A stretch of DNA of 19,338 bases from Desulfuromusa sp. (GTDB lineage Bacteria; Desulfobacterota; Desulfuromonadia; Desulfuromonadales; Geopsychrobacteraceae), in the NCBI GenBank assembly GCA_023145655.1, contig JAGLDI010000001.1, forward strand, positions 1 through 19,338, read 5' to 3'. The position numbers and the translations under genes were made by a program. This document shows, in pieces, positions 7,712 through 14,892 of the stretch. The stretch's first letter is position 1. Every line of letters starts with the position of its first letter. Under the pieces are notes generated by a model. It had not been told where the DNA came from, ran no database searches, and worked only from the letters and a program-made list of their open reading frames with translations.

Positions 7712-8455
7712 ATGGATGTTCTTGGAATAGATATTGGTGGTAGTGGCATCAAGGGGGCGGTGGTCGCTGTTGAAACCGGCCGGCTGGTTTCTGAACATCT
7801 ACAGATTAAGACCCCGAGACCAGCAACCCCCGCTTCAGTTATCAAAGCTACCGGTGAACTGGTCAGATCATTTGACTGGCACGGTTCCATCGGTTGTGGG
7901 TTCCCAGCAGTTATCCAGGATGGAATGGTCAAGACTGCTGCCAATATCGATACTAGCTGGATAGGTGTTAATGCCAGGGACTTTTTGCAGCGAGAAACTG
8001 GGTGCGTTTGCTCTGTCATCAATGATGCCGATGCGGCGGGATTAGCAGAAATGGTATTTGGTGCAGGACGGGGGAAAATGGGTAGCGTATTGATTCTGAC
8101 TTTGGGAACCGGTATCGGCTCGGCCCTGTTTTATCAGGGGAGGCTCTTTCCCAATTTGGAACTGGGATACCTGCCGCTGGAGGGCGCTCCTGCTGAGCAC
8201 TATGCATCAGCTGCTGTGCGGGTAAATGAAAAATTAAGTTGGGTCACCTGGTCAAAACGGCTCAACCGGTTTCTAAATCATGTTGAACGCCTTTTCTCCC
8301 CGGAGCTGATTATTATTGGTGGCGGGGTCAGTTCCCGACATAAAGAATTTTTCCCATTGCTTGAAACGCGGGCAGAACTGGTTCCGGCAGGTTATCTTAA
8401 TCATTCTGGAATTGTTGGTGCTGCCAGTTTTGTTACTGAGCAGTGTCACGATTGA
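7712..8455 (+). CDS. ppgK: Polyphosphate-glucokinase-like ROK family kinase
   Basis: This 247-residue cytoplasmic sugar kinase resembles polyphosphate glucokinase, which phosphorylates glucose to glucose-6-phosphate using polyphosphate and often also ATP. The phosphate-1 loop is DIGGSGIKG (7-15), followed by a GFPAV segment and TAANIDTSW (~75-83). The catalytic acid is in INDADAAG (D105), the phosphate-2 loop is LGTGIGSA (131-138), and a LFSPELIIIGGG segment (~194-205) follows. The length and the VTWSKRLNRFLNHVERLFSPE segment are characteristic of PPGK rather than longer, zinc-containing ROK kinases. The usual ExGH sugar-contacting motif reads ELGY here (E150-Y153), replacing the histidine. 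The ribosome site is AGGAG. The gene overlaps the convergent neighbour by ten bases. Polyphosphate use is inferred from similarity, not shown. Confidence 0.85.
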   Translation: MDVLGIDIGGSGIKGAVVAVETGRLVSEHLQIKTPRPATPASVIKATGELVRSFDWHGSIGCGFPAVIQDGMVKTAANIDTSWIGVNARDFLQRETGCVCSVINDADAAGLAEMVFGAGRGKMGSVLILTLGTGIGSALFYQGRLFPNLELGYLPLEGAPAEHYASAAVRVNEKLSWVTWSKRLNRFLNHVERLFSPELIIIGGGVSSRHKEFFPLLETRAELVPAGYLNHSGIVGAASFVTEQCHD

Positions 8456-9093
8456 GACATCTTGTTTCTCAGTGCCCGGCTGATCATTTTTCCATCCAAC
8501 AACCCCTGATCATAGAGTAGTTTTCCCCAGGTCTGCATGCCGCTGTTAACCTGGTTGAAAAGAGTTAGAGGGTCACCTTTCAATAAAATTGCCAATATCA
8601 GTTCTTTTCGATTCATCCCCTTTTTGTGCCAATTTCCAAGCTCATCTCCACTGACCCCGAATTGTTGACTTAATTGTAAGTCAACAATCTGGTCTGCTAA
8701 CAGCTCAGGATTGTTTCCCAACTGCCAGTATGTTTCTCCCACCTGCTGTGGGGTGAGTTTCAACTCTTTAAAGACAATATCCCAGCGTTTGCTTTGCCCA
8801 TAAATTTTATCAACAGTGTCAATCTCCTGTTGACTACGTGCTGCAACATCGAAAAGAACCCATAGATAAGACCCACTTGTTCCTGACATCTTTGCCTTGA
8901 CCAAAGAACTTTTCTCAACTCCGTAAAGCAGAGAGATAAAGGAATTCTGGGTTGTCGCCAGAAAATAGGGATCAGCTGCTGCAGTGTCACGGTGGTTGAA
9001 GGTCCGATCTTGAAAGCAGTGACAGCTGATGGTTGATTCTGCACCGGCTAAAGTTGGAAGCAGAAGAAATAACAGGCAAATGAGCACTCTCAT
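8446..9093 (-). CDS. Exported protein of unknown function
   Basis: This 215-residue protein starts with a clear signal peptide: a short basic N-region, LICLLFLLLP, then a likely cleavage after AGA or ESA near residue 18-20. The mature part begins with a CHC pair (SCHCF) and is otherwise Cys-free in what I read. It looks alpha-helical, with a Q-rich middle (KELKLTPQQVGETYWQLG) and a final LLYDQGLLDGKMISRAL segment. I recognise no family. The two adjacent Cys could bind a metal or form a disulfide, but that is a guess. Only a weak ribosome site (TGGAT) precedes the ATG. Its last ten bases overlap the end of the convergent kinase gene. It lies just past the terminator of the OmpA-like gene, so it probably has its own promoter or depends on readthrough. 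Confidence 0.75.
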   Translation of the reverse strand: MRVLICLLFLLLPTLAGAESTISCHCFQDRTFNHRDTAAADPYFLATTQNSFISLLYGVEKSSLVKAKMSGTSGSYLWVLFDVAARSQQEIDTVDKIYGQSKRWDIVFKELKLTPQQVGETYWQLGNNPELLADQIVDLQLSQQFGVSGDELGNWHKKGMNRKELILAILLKGDPLTLFNQVNSGMQTWGKLLYDQGLLDGKMISRALRNKMSQS

Positions 9094-9139
9094 TGGAGAT
9101 TTATCCAGTCAGTATTAAGCCAGCAATAAGATGTTGCAG

Positions 9140-9170
9140 AAAAAACGGGAGCTGATAGCTCCCGTTTTTT
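9140..9170 (-). terminator. Rho-independent terminator after the OmpA-like gene
   Basis: CGGGAGCT (9146-9153) pairs with AGCTCCCG (9157-9164) around a three-base loop, with flanking A6 and T6 runs. On the minus strand it follows the OmpA-like stop codon by about 25 bases and ends in TTTTTT. It is symmetric enough to work in both directions. Confidence 0.88.
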
Positions 9171-9195
9171 TGTTTTAATCATCCAGTTCTAAGCT

Positions 9196-10458
9196 TTATT
9201 TAGTTGCTCCACAGGCAACTTCAACCCTGCGATTCAGTTCTCTTCCACCGGTACTTTTATTGTCGGCCAGCGGCTTACTTTCACCAAAACCCTTTGAAAT
9301 CAATCTGGATTCTTTGATATCGAATTTTTCGATCAGCCGGGTTTTAACTGCATCAGCACGTTGTTGGGATAGTGCCTGATTATACGCTGCAGAACCGGTA
9401 CTATCGGTGTGACCTTCAATAACAACGGTATTACCGGGATAATCTTTAATGCACTGTGCCGCTTTAGCAATTTCACTATCAAATTCAGGACCAACTTTAG
9501 TGCTATCATGGCCAAAATTAATATCCAGGGTTAGCTTAGTTGGGCAGCCATAGACGTCAACGGACACTCCATCCGGGGTACCAGGGCATTGATCATTGTA
9601 GTTGAAGACGCCATCACCATCGCTGTCAAGTGAACAACCGACATCATTGACGGGTGCTCCTTCAGGGGTATTGGGGCAATTATCAACGACATCCATAACA
9701 CCATCACCATCGCTGTCGACTGGTGGAGCTTTAACAATGACTGGTGCTGCGGTGATAAACACATTGTTGACAAAACTTGCCATGCTTGCGCTGTCAGACA
9801 GGTCAGCATCGGTTGTGGCAAATCCGCACTGCCCGATCGTGGCAAGTTGTTTCATCATATCCTGCCCGGCACCATTATTTTCATGTCCAATAGAAATCGT
9901 GTAGATGCAGATGCTCTCCCCTAACTGGTTCTTGAGTTGTTCTGCAGCAGCAGGAGCATCATCAATGTTGAGGCCATCACTAATCACAATCACCGCTGAT
10001 TTGCCCGAGGCAGATTTCAGGTCATCTGCAACAGCTTGCAGTGCTTCCACCATTGGGGTTGGTCCTCCAACATATTTTATCTTGTTCAGACCGTCATGAA
10101 AGTCAGACCGATTATAGCTGGTTATTCCGTAGAGGAGATCAGTCCCATTCTCTGATTGATAACTATTGTGACCAATGCTGCGCAACCCAGCGTTATAGCT
10201 TAAATCAGTTGGAATTTCCTGATTGATCTGGCCGACCAAATCTCTGGCGACGAGAAAGTCGTTCCTGCCATTTTCATTCATACTCAATGAGGCATCTAGC
10301 AGTACGACAAAATTATCGACTTTAGGAACATATTTTTGACCTGCTGTTTTTGATGTGTTTGTATCAAGCGGCTCAAGAGGAGGTTGCATAATTGGTGAAC
10401 AACTGGCAACCAGAACAACCAGAATGGACAAGAACAATAATTTTTGCAGTTTTTTCAT
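9196..10458 (-). CDS. OmpA-family lipoprotein with vWA and type-3 repeats
   Basis: This 420-residue envelope protein begins with a lipoprotein signal peptide and lipobox VASC (lipidated C20). A von Willebrand factor A domain (~48-235) has a complete metal-ion-dependent adhesion motif start, DASLS (D55, S57, S59), plus VISDGLN (~158-164) for the distal acidic part. Two thrombospondin type-3-like calcium-binding repeats (DSDGDGV at ~248 and ~278) follow. The C-terminal OmpA domain (~310-418) carries IEGHTDSTGS and the ELNRRVE motif that binds peptidoglycan. It is probably anchored in the outer membrane and holds peptidoglycan while presenting a ligand-binding vWA domain in the periplasm. The ribosome site GGGAGG is strong. 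It stands alone with its own promoter-like -10 and terminator. The ligand of the vWA domain is unknown. Confidence 0.9.
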   Translation of the reverse strand: MKKLQKLLFLSILVVLVASCSPIMQPPLEPLDTNTSKTAGQKYVPKVDNFVVLLDASLSMNENGRNDFLVARDLVGQINQEIPTDLSYNAGLRSIGHNSYQSENGTDLLYGITSYNRSDFHDGLNKIKYVGGPTPMVEALQAVADDLKSASGKSAVIVISDGLNIDDAPAAAEQLKNQLGESICIYTISIGHENNGAGQDMMKQLATIGQCGFATTDADLSDSASMASFVNNVFITAAPVIVKAPPVDSDGDGVMDVVDNCPNTPEGAPVNDVGCSLDSDGDGVFNYNDQCPGTPDGVSVDVYGCPTKLTLDINFGHDSTKVGPEFDSEIAKAAQCIKDYPGNTVVIEGHTDSTGSAAYNQALSQQRADAVKTRLIEKFDIKESRLISKGFGESKPLADNKSTGGRELNRRVEVACGATK

Positions 10459-10492
10459 TTTAACTTCCTCCCAAGTTGATTATTGAGCATAA

Positions 10493-10498
10493 ATTATA
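10493..10498 (-). promoter_or_regulatory. Candidate -10 element of the OmpA-like gene
   Basis: A perfect TATAAT is present on the minus strand 34 bases before the start codon. The best -35 at 17-base spacing, TACAAT, is poor. The remainder of the 211-bp gap to the next gene has no open frame that I trust. Confidence 0.45.
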
Positions 10499-10669
10499 CG
10501 AGACACCATCCATTTATTGTATCACTGAAATATGACGAGTCAAGTCAGACATGCGAATTTCATTAAAAAAAACAGGTACCGTCCTGAACTTCACTGACAT
10601 TACGTGCTGGCAGGGGTTTTACCAGAACAACCATTCTTTGCAAAGACTGATTTGCGGTCATTTATGCGG

Positions 10670-11950
10670 CTAAGTATCCATCTTTTCAATCAGTCTTTCC
10701 AAATAGCGTGATTTCATCTGTTTGCTGGCCATTGCCTGTTTGATCGGCGGCAGTCGTAAAATCACTCCGAACAGTGCAGCAAGGGCACGGTGGCTGAACA
10801 GCGCCCGATTATCAAAAATCAGGTTCTGTAATTTGCCTCGTTCAATCGCCATGACAACGGCTCGGTGAACCCCGTTGAGTGGAGTCAGGACCCGTTCCGG
10901 TCGTGATTTGAGTTTGATCACTTTTTCTGGACAATTGCGGACACACAGGCCGCAACCGAGGCAGCGATCTTCAATCAGGGTTGCTTGCTTGCGATTTGGG
11001 TTTTTGGGATCATTGGCTGAAGAGAGGGCGATGGCTTCCACTGGACAAACGTTGACGCATTTGCTGCATCCAGTACAGTTGTGTTGATCAATTTCTGGAA
11101 TGAAGTTGGTGGTGTGAACCGGATTTAAAATAGTAAAGCGCCGGGCGGCAATCATTGCTTCACAGCAACAGCCACAGCAGTTGCAGATAAAATTCACATC
11201 TTGTCGAACGTTTTCTCCGAATTGGACCAGATTGTGGTCGTAAGCCTGTTGCAGGAGGTCGAGCCCCTCAGCACTGTCAATCAGGCGGGCATGGCCGTGT
11301 TTGGTGAGCGATGCCGCAGGACTGTTCAACGTCATGCAGATCTCCATCGGCGCATCGCAGGCTTTACCCAGGTGGAACATTTTGTGGCGACAGTAACAGG
11401 TGCCGACGCCGATATGGGTTGCTGTTTTAATCACCTCGCTGGCTCGCTCATAGTCGAGAACATGCAGGGCATCTTGGTTGGTCAAAACCGGTTCGTGGAT
11501 GAAAGTTCGACCGAGTTGAGTCTCTCCACGAGCCATCAGTTCACGAATAAAATCTTCTTCAACATTCATGTATTGATAGAACAATTCACTGAGAACCTTC
11601 TGGTCAATATCACCCCGGGTACGCATCAATGAAAATTCAAAAAAACCAGCCATGGGAGGAGGGAGAACGTAAACTGATTCCCCATTTTGCTCCAGATCCA
11701 CCAGAATAGCTCGGCTGGCCAGTTCTTCGAGTACTTTGCGGGTTTCAGTCAGGTTGACCTTCCAGATTTGACTGGCTTTATTTGCATTGAAGGGTTTAAT
11801 CGGTAGTTGAGCAACCAGTCCCGCTTCCTTTTCACTGAATAATATGGCAAGAATTTTATAGAGTAATTGGGATGGTGGTGCCCCTTGCGGGTAGCGGTTG
11901 AGCCGATCAGCCAGGTTGGAATAACTGGACTTGAGAGTGTGGTGAGCCAT
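10670..11950 (-). CDS. 4Fe-4S dicluster protein with N-terminal winged-helix-like region
   Basis: This cytoplasmic protein has 426 residues from the ATG at 11950, preceded by GGGGA. An in-frame TTG at 11962 would add four residues and is less likely. The N-terminal ~100 residues look like a helical, winged-helix-type region (LLYKILAILFSEKEAGLVAQL, then TRKVLEELASRAILVDL). The middle has scattered Cys (C185, C187, C198, C205) and a striking CNCCGCCC cluster (256-263). Two bacterial ferredoxin motifs follow, CTGCSKCVNVCP (292-303) and CLGCGLCVRNCP (330-341), enough for two [4Fe-4S] clusters. The C-terminal ~80 residues are basic and Cys-free. Members of this loose family occur in anaerobes without a proven function. 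An electron carrier or redox-sensing role is plausible. It is divergent from the msrA gene, so the two may share a control region. Confidence 0.75.
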   Translation of the reverse strand: MAHHTLKSSYSNLADRLNRYPQGAPPSQLLYKILAILFSEKEAGLVAQLPIKPFNANKASQIWKVNLTETRKVLEELASRAILVDLEQNGESVYVLPPPMAGFFEFSLMRTRGDIDQKVLSELFYQYMNVEEDFIRELMARGETQLGRTFIHEPVLTNQDALHVLDYERASEVIKTATHIGVGTCYCRHKMFHLGKACDAPMEICMTLNSPAASLTKHGHARLIDSAEGLDLLQQAYDHNLVQFGENVRQDVNFICNCCGCCCEAMIAARRFTILNPVHTTNFIPEIDQHNCTGCSKCVNVCPVEAIALSSANDPKNPNRKQATLIEDRCLGCGLCVRNCPEKVIKLKSRPERVLTPLNGVHRAVVMAIERGKLQNLIFDNRALFSHRALAALFGVILRLPPIKQAMASKQMKSRYLERLIEKMDT

Positions 11951-12107
11951 ATCATTCCCCAATTTTATAAAAATGAGAGACGGAGATAGAGATCTAATAC
12001 GATCAATATTACGGGTTTCAGATAAAAAATCAATAATTCACAGCAATGAAAAAGATTATTTTGCGGTTGGACTTGCCGGGAAGTGGCGAGGAGTGCAAAA
12101 TACTGTT

Positions 12108-12953
12108 ATGAAACAAAAAAATATGACATTACGCACGTGGTTGATACGCTTTCTGCTCCTCTTCAGTTTTGTCGGTATTGGGTTCTTACTGTCGGCGGGT
12201 TCGATAGAGAGCCTTTTGACGTCCCTGCGGGAGTTAAATTGGGCTTACGCCGGGCAACCTTCACGCCCCCGTCCTGAAATTGATCTTCAGGTCCCTGAAA
12301 CAACCGAGACGGCTCTGTTTGCCCTTGGCTGATTTTGGGGCATTGACTCCCGGTTCGGGAGTGTTCAGGGTGTTTATCGAACCGATGTTGGCTATGCCGG
12401 GGGCTCAGAATCAAAGCCAAGCTATGTCGGTATAAAAGATTATAGTGAAGTGGTTCTGGTTGAATTTGATCCACAGAAGGTCTCCTATCAACAGCTTCTG
12501 GAGATCTTTTGGGCGAGTCATAATCCAACCCATGAAATTTTCAGTCGCCAGTACCGCAATGCGGTTTTTTACCTGTCTGAAGAGCAGCGGATTCAGGCAA
12601 AGCAGTCCCGTGCGGATATCAGGAAGATCAAGAACCGACCGGTTTATACTGCGATTGAAAAAGCTGGTAATTTTTATTCAGCTGAGGATTATCACCAGAA
12701 ATATTATTTGCGCAGACTGGATAAATTGATCGGTGAATTCAAGCAGATTTACCCGGATAACAATCAGTTTGTTGCATCAACTGCAGCCGCAAAAATTAAT
12801 GGTTATCTTGGCTGTAATGGTAATCCGGAAGACTTGAAAAAAGAGGTTGCCTTTTTTGGACTGTCTCCAGCGGCACAGACGTATTTAGTTAGCTACGTTG
12901 CAACAGCTTGCAGTCGTTTTAAGGGACTATCCTGCCCTGCACCGAAGAAGTAG
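12108..12953 (+). CDS. msrA: Selenocysteine-containing peptide methionine sulfoxide reductase A (MsrA)
   Basis: The reading frame is one 281-residue protein if the TGA at 12330-12332 is read as selenocysteine (U75). MsrA reduces methionine-S-sulfoxide in proteins. Its active site is normally GCFWG, and here it is G-U-F-W-G. The same frame continues without another stop through TDVGYAGG (~92-99), a SYQQLLEIFW segment, a HNPT segment, FYSAEDYHQKYY and the end. Both sides of the TGA are therefore family sequence in one frame, unlike a decayed gene. Residues ~11-31 form a hydrophobic segment suggesting export or a membrane anchor. An extension after ~225 carries C236, C268 and C276, candidate resolving cysteines. 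The ATG at 12108 follows GAGGAG at a longish 14 bases; a longer frame to 11973 lacks such support. No Sec synthesis genes are in the window. Conventional annotation would report two truncated ORFs. Confidence 0.88.
12330..12362 (+). promoter_or_regulatory. UGA-Sec codon with SECIS-like hairpin in msrA
   Basis: Thirteen bases after the TGA, ACTCCC (12346-12351) pairs perfectly with GGGAGT (12357-12362) around the loop GGTTC. A seventh G-C pair could close it to a GTT loop. Bacterial SECIS elements are short stem-loops just inside the coding region after the UGA, with a G-rich, U-containing apical loop that is bound by SelB; the E. coli fdhF element has a comparable GGUCU loop. Position and shape fit. 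Whether the lower part pairs further is unclear. Confidence 0.75.
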
Positions 12954-13056
12954 GGGCATAGGGTAGGTCCAACCAACTGACTTTGCTGGGGAATATTTAC
13001 TAATGGTCAATTGTTCTAATGTTTTTGTCGTCAGATTTTTTTAATAGGAGCTTAAA

Positions 13057-13755
13057 ATGAAAACGATTGGATTGTTGGGGGGGATGAGTTGGGAATCGAC
13101 GGTTCTTTATTATCAACTGCTCAATGAGGGGGTGCGGAAGCGGCTCGGCGGTTTGCATTCAGCAAAGATATTGATGCACAGTGTCGATTTTGCTGATATC
13201 GAACAATTTCAGGTCAATGGCGAATGGCAACAGGCAGGGGAGCAACTTGCTGCTGCAGCAGCGGGGTTGGAACAGGCTGGAGCTGAAATGATCCTGCTGT
13301 GTACCAATTTGATGCATAAGGTTGCCCCGCTTATTGAGGCGGAAATAGAGGTCCCTTTTCTTCACATTGCTGATGCTAGCGGACATGCCATTAAAGCTCA
13401 AGGGTTGAAAAAGGTCGGTTTACTAGGAACCCGCTATACCATGGAAGAAGATTTTTACCGGCAGCGATTGCTCGACAAATATAATCTGGATGTTGTTATC
13501 CCGGATCAGGAAGATCGTGATTATGTCCATCAGGTTATTTTTTCTGAACTTTGCCTGGGGAAGTTTACTCCAGAATCACGGGCAAATTACCTTGCCATTA
13601 TCGATAAGTTGCGTGACCAGGGAGCCGAAGGGGTGATTCTCGGTTGTACCGAAATTCCATTGCTGGTTCGTCAGGAAGATACCGATCTGCCGTTGTTTAA
13701 CACGGCTGCGTTGCATGCTGAATACGCACTTGAATATTCATTTGTTGGTGAATAA
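13057..13755 (+). CDS. Aspartate/glutamate racemase family protein
   Basis: This 232-residue cytoplasmic enzyme of the cofactor-independent two-cysteine racemase family interconverts L- and D-amino acids, classically aspartate or glutamate. It opens with IGLLGGMSWEST, a family signature. The two catalytic cysteines are visible as LLCTNLMHK (C82) and LGCTEIPLL (C197). The first motif is usually CTNTMH; here it is CTNL. The middle GLLGTRYTMEEDFY and late PLFNTAALHAEYAL segments also fit. The length is normal and the ribosome site is AGGAG. The gene follows msrA by 103 bases on the same strand, so cotranscription is possible. Substrate preference (Asp, Glu or broad specificity as in E. coli YgeA) cannot be decided from sequence. 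Confidence 0.88.
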   Translation: MKTIGLLGGMSWESTVLYYQLLNEGVRKRLGGLHSAKILMHSVDFADIEQFQVNGEWQQAGEQLAAAAAGLEQAGAEMILLCTNLMHKVAPLIEAEIEVPFLHIADASGHAIKAQGLKKVGLLGTRYTMEEDFYRQRLLDKYNLDVVIPDQEDRDYVHQVIFSELCLGKFTPESRANYLAIIDKLRDQGAEGVILGCTEIPLLVRQEDTDLPLFNTAALHAEYALEYSFVGE

Positions 13756-13800
13756 AGAAAAGTTCTGCTGATCTTTTGTCAGAATAAGTCAAACTTTTCT
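13756..13800. terminator. Possible terminator between convergent genes
   Basis: AGAAAAGTT (13756-13764) pairs with AACTTTTCT (13792-13800). An inner four-base stem CTGA/TCAG fits on the minus-strand reading, followed by TTTATTC. The hairpin starts immediately after the racemase stop and overlaps the last codons of the convergent transporter gene. It is AT-rich and lacks a strong T run, so the call is weak. Confidence 0.35.
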
Positions 13801-14670
13801 CAAAGCAAGCGTCACATTGGCAGAGAAAATAAGTAAAGCACCACACCAGCCTGAGATTGCCAGCGCTGGGTCAGCTACTAATGCAGGCCCGAGCAGAGCC
13901 GCCAGTAATATTCTACTGGAAGAAATAATAGAGCCTTCCACTGCGGTGACATATAAAAAACCGTAAGTGATCAGATACTGACCGAGCACACCAGCAGCCG
14001 AACAGCTCAGTAGAAAAAATAACTCCTCGAAATTTGGTATAAAGATGGCGTCATGGAAAAATATCAGCATCAAAATTGTACCCAGACCAAACATGAAAAA
14101 AAGTATTGTTTGCGAATCGTGGTATCGCCTGCTGATATTAAGGTAAATAATCGCCACTGCTGCGCTTACTCCAGAACTGAGACCCCATAGATTTGTCCAG
14201 CCGGGATTAATATCACCCGGAGAAAGAACCAGCCAAACTCCAACAAATGCCACCGCAACAATCAGCAGTGATAAAAAATCGCGCTGCCCCCGAAGAAAAA
14301 ACCAGGCGAATACAGCAACAAAAAGAGGGTAGGTCATGTTGAGGATGTTTGCTTCAGCCACCGATCCCATTTCAACTGCTTTATAAAAACAGAAAACGGC
14401 AATGGTATTGGCTACCGTTCGACCAATAAGATAATGGTATTTCTGGGGTCGTATCCTTTGCTTCTGCAGAATCATAGTCACGGAAACGACTATGAAGCCG
14501 AGCAGCAGTCGGGCAAAAACAAAATAGGCAGACTCAATAGTCACATGGGGCGCAGCCCAGCGAATTATGAGTGTGGCCAGATAGAAGCAGAAGGCCGAAC
14601 CGAAAACAGCAAGCCAGCCGGCGGCTTGACGGGACACCTTTGGATCGAGTCCAAATAACTGAATATTCAT
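13789..14670 (-). CDS. EamA/DMT-family transporter
   Basis: This 293-residue inner-membrane protein has about ten hydrophobic helices arranged as two EamA halves of five. Family-type segments visible include ATLIIRWAAPHV near the first helix, VAEANILNMTYPLFVAVFAW at the end of the first half and VEGSIISSSRILLAALLG at the equivalent place in the second half. Members of the drug/metabolite transporter superfamily export or import amino acids, nucleotide precursors or other small metabolites; the substrate here is unknown. The start has only a weak ribosome site (TTAAGT), so the N-terminus is less certain. It converges on the racemase gene, with a 33-bp gap between stop codons. Proximity to an amino-acid racemase hints at, but does not show, an amino-acid substrate. 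Confidence 0.87.
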   Translation of the reverse strand: MNIQLFGLDPKVSRQAAGWLAVFGSAFCFYLATLIIRWAAPHVTIESAYFVFARLLLGFIVVSVTMILQKQRIRPQKYHYLIGRTVANTIAVFCFYKAVEMGSVAEANILNMTYPLFVAVFAWFFLRGQRDFLSLLIVAVAFVGVWLVLSPGDINPGWTNLWGLSSGVSAAVAIIYLNISRRYHDSQTILFFMFGLGTILMLIFFHDAIFIPNFEELFFLLSCSAAGVLGQYLITYGFLYVTAVEGSIISSSRILLAALLGPALVADPALAISGWCGALLIFSANVTLALRKV

Positions 14671-14739
14671 GAATACTTAAACCGTCATCAAAAACAGAAA
14701 AGGTTTGTCAGCTGATTCTGAAAAGAGGACTCAAATGAG

Positions 14740-14752
14740 CCTCTTGCAAAAG
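14740..14752 (+). repeat. Left terminal inverted repeat of IS remnant
   Basis: CCTCTTGCAAAAG is the exact reverse complement of the sequence at 15291-15303. The match ends at both sides, since 14739 and 15304 are not complementary and the bases inside diverge immediately. Confidence 0.85.
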
Positions 14753-14892
14753 TCTTGCTTAGGGACTGAACAAAATTTTGCCCAACAGCGTTGCTAATTT
14801 TACAATAGAGCTGTTGTGGAACGTCCTGCGAAGCCATTTTCTAAGATTAAAGGCAAACTGCTCCCTCTGAAATGTTTCTTGTTCTTTGACAA

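Noticed and set aside
7621..8022. 133-residue minus-strand ORF opposite the glucokinase gene
   Set aside because: It is a shadow of the well-supported plus-strand kinase, with no recognisable motif or ribosome site.
9705..9718. Repeated DNA segments around 9610-9720 in the OmpA-like gene as a DNA repeat array
   Set aside because: The similarity comes from two coding repeats (DSDGDGV, thrombospondin type-3-like) and is explained by the protein.
11201..11632. 143-residue plus-strand ORF inside the Fe-S protein gene
   Set aside because: It is antisense to a gene with clear ferredoxin motifs and has no domain features of its own.
11951..11962. TTG start of the Fe-S protein at 11962
   Set aside because: The ATG at 11950 has GGGGA at proper spacing, and the TTG would itself overlap that site.
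12108..12332. Short N-terminal ORF ending at the TGA as a complete gene or a nonsense-mutated pseudogene
   Set aside because: The MsrA family sequence continues in the same frame right after the TGA, the TGA replaces exactly the active-site Cys codon, and a SECIS-like hairpin follows. Selenocysteine explains all three.
12163..12528. 121-residue minus-strand ORF across the msrA TGA region
   Set aside because: It is antisense to the read-through msrA frame and its composition is not protein-like.
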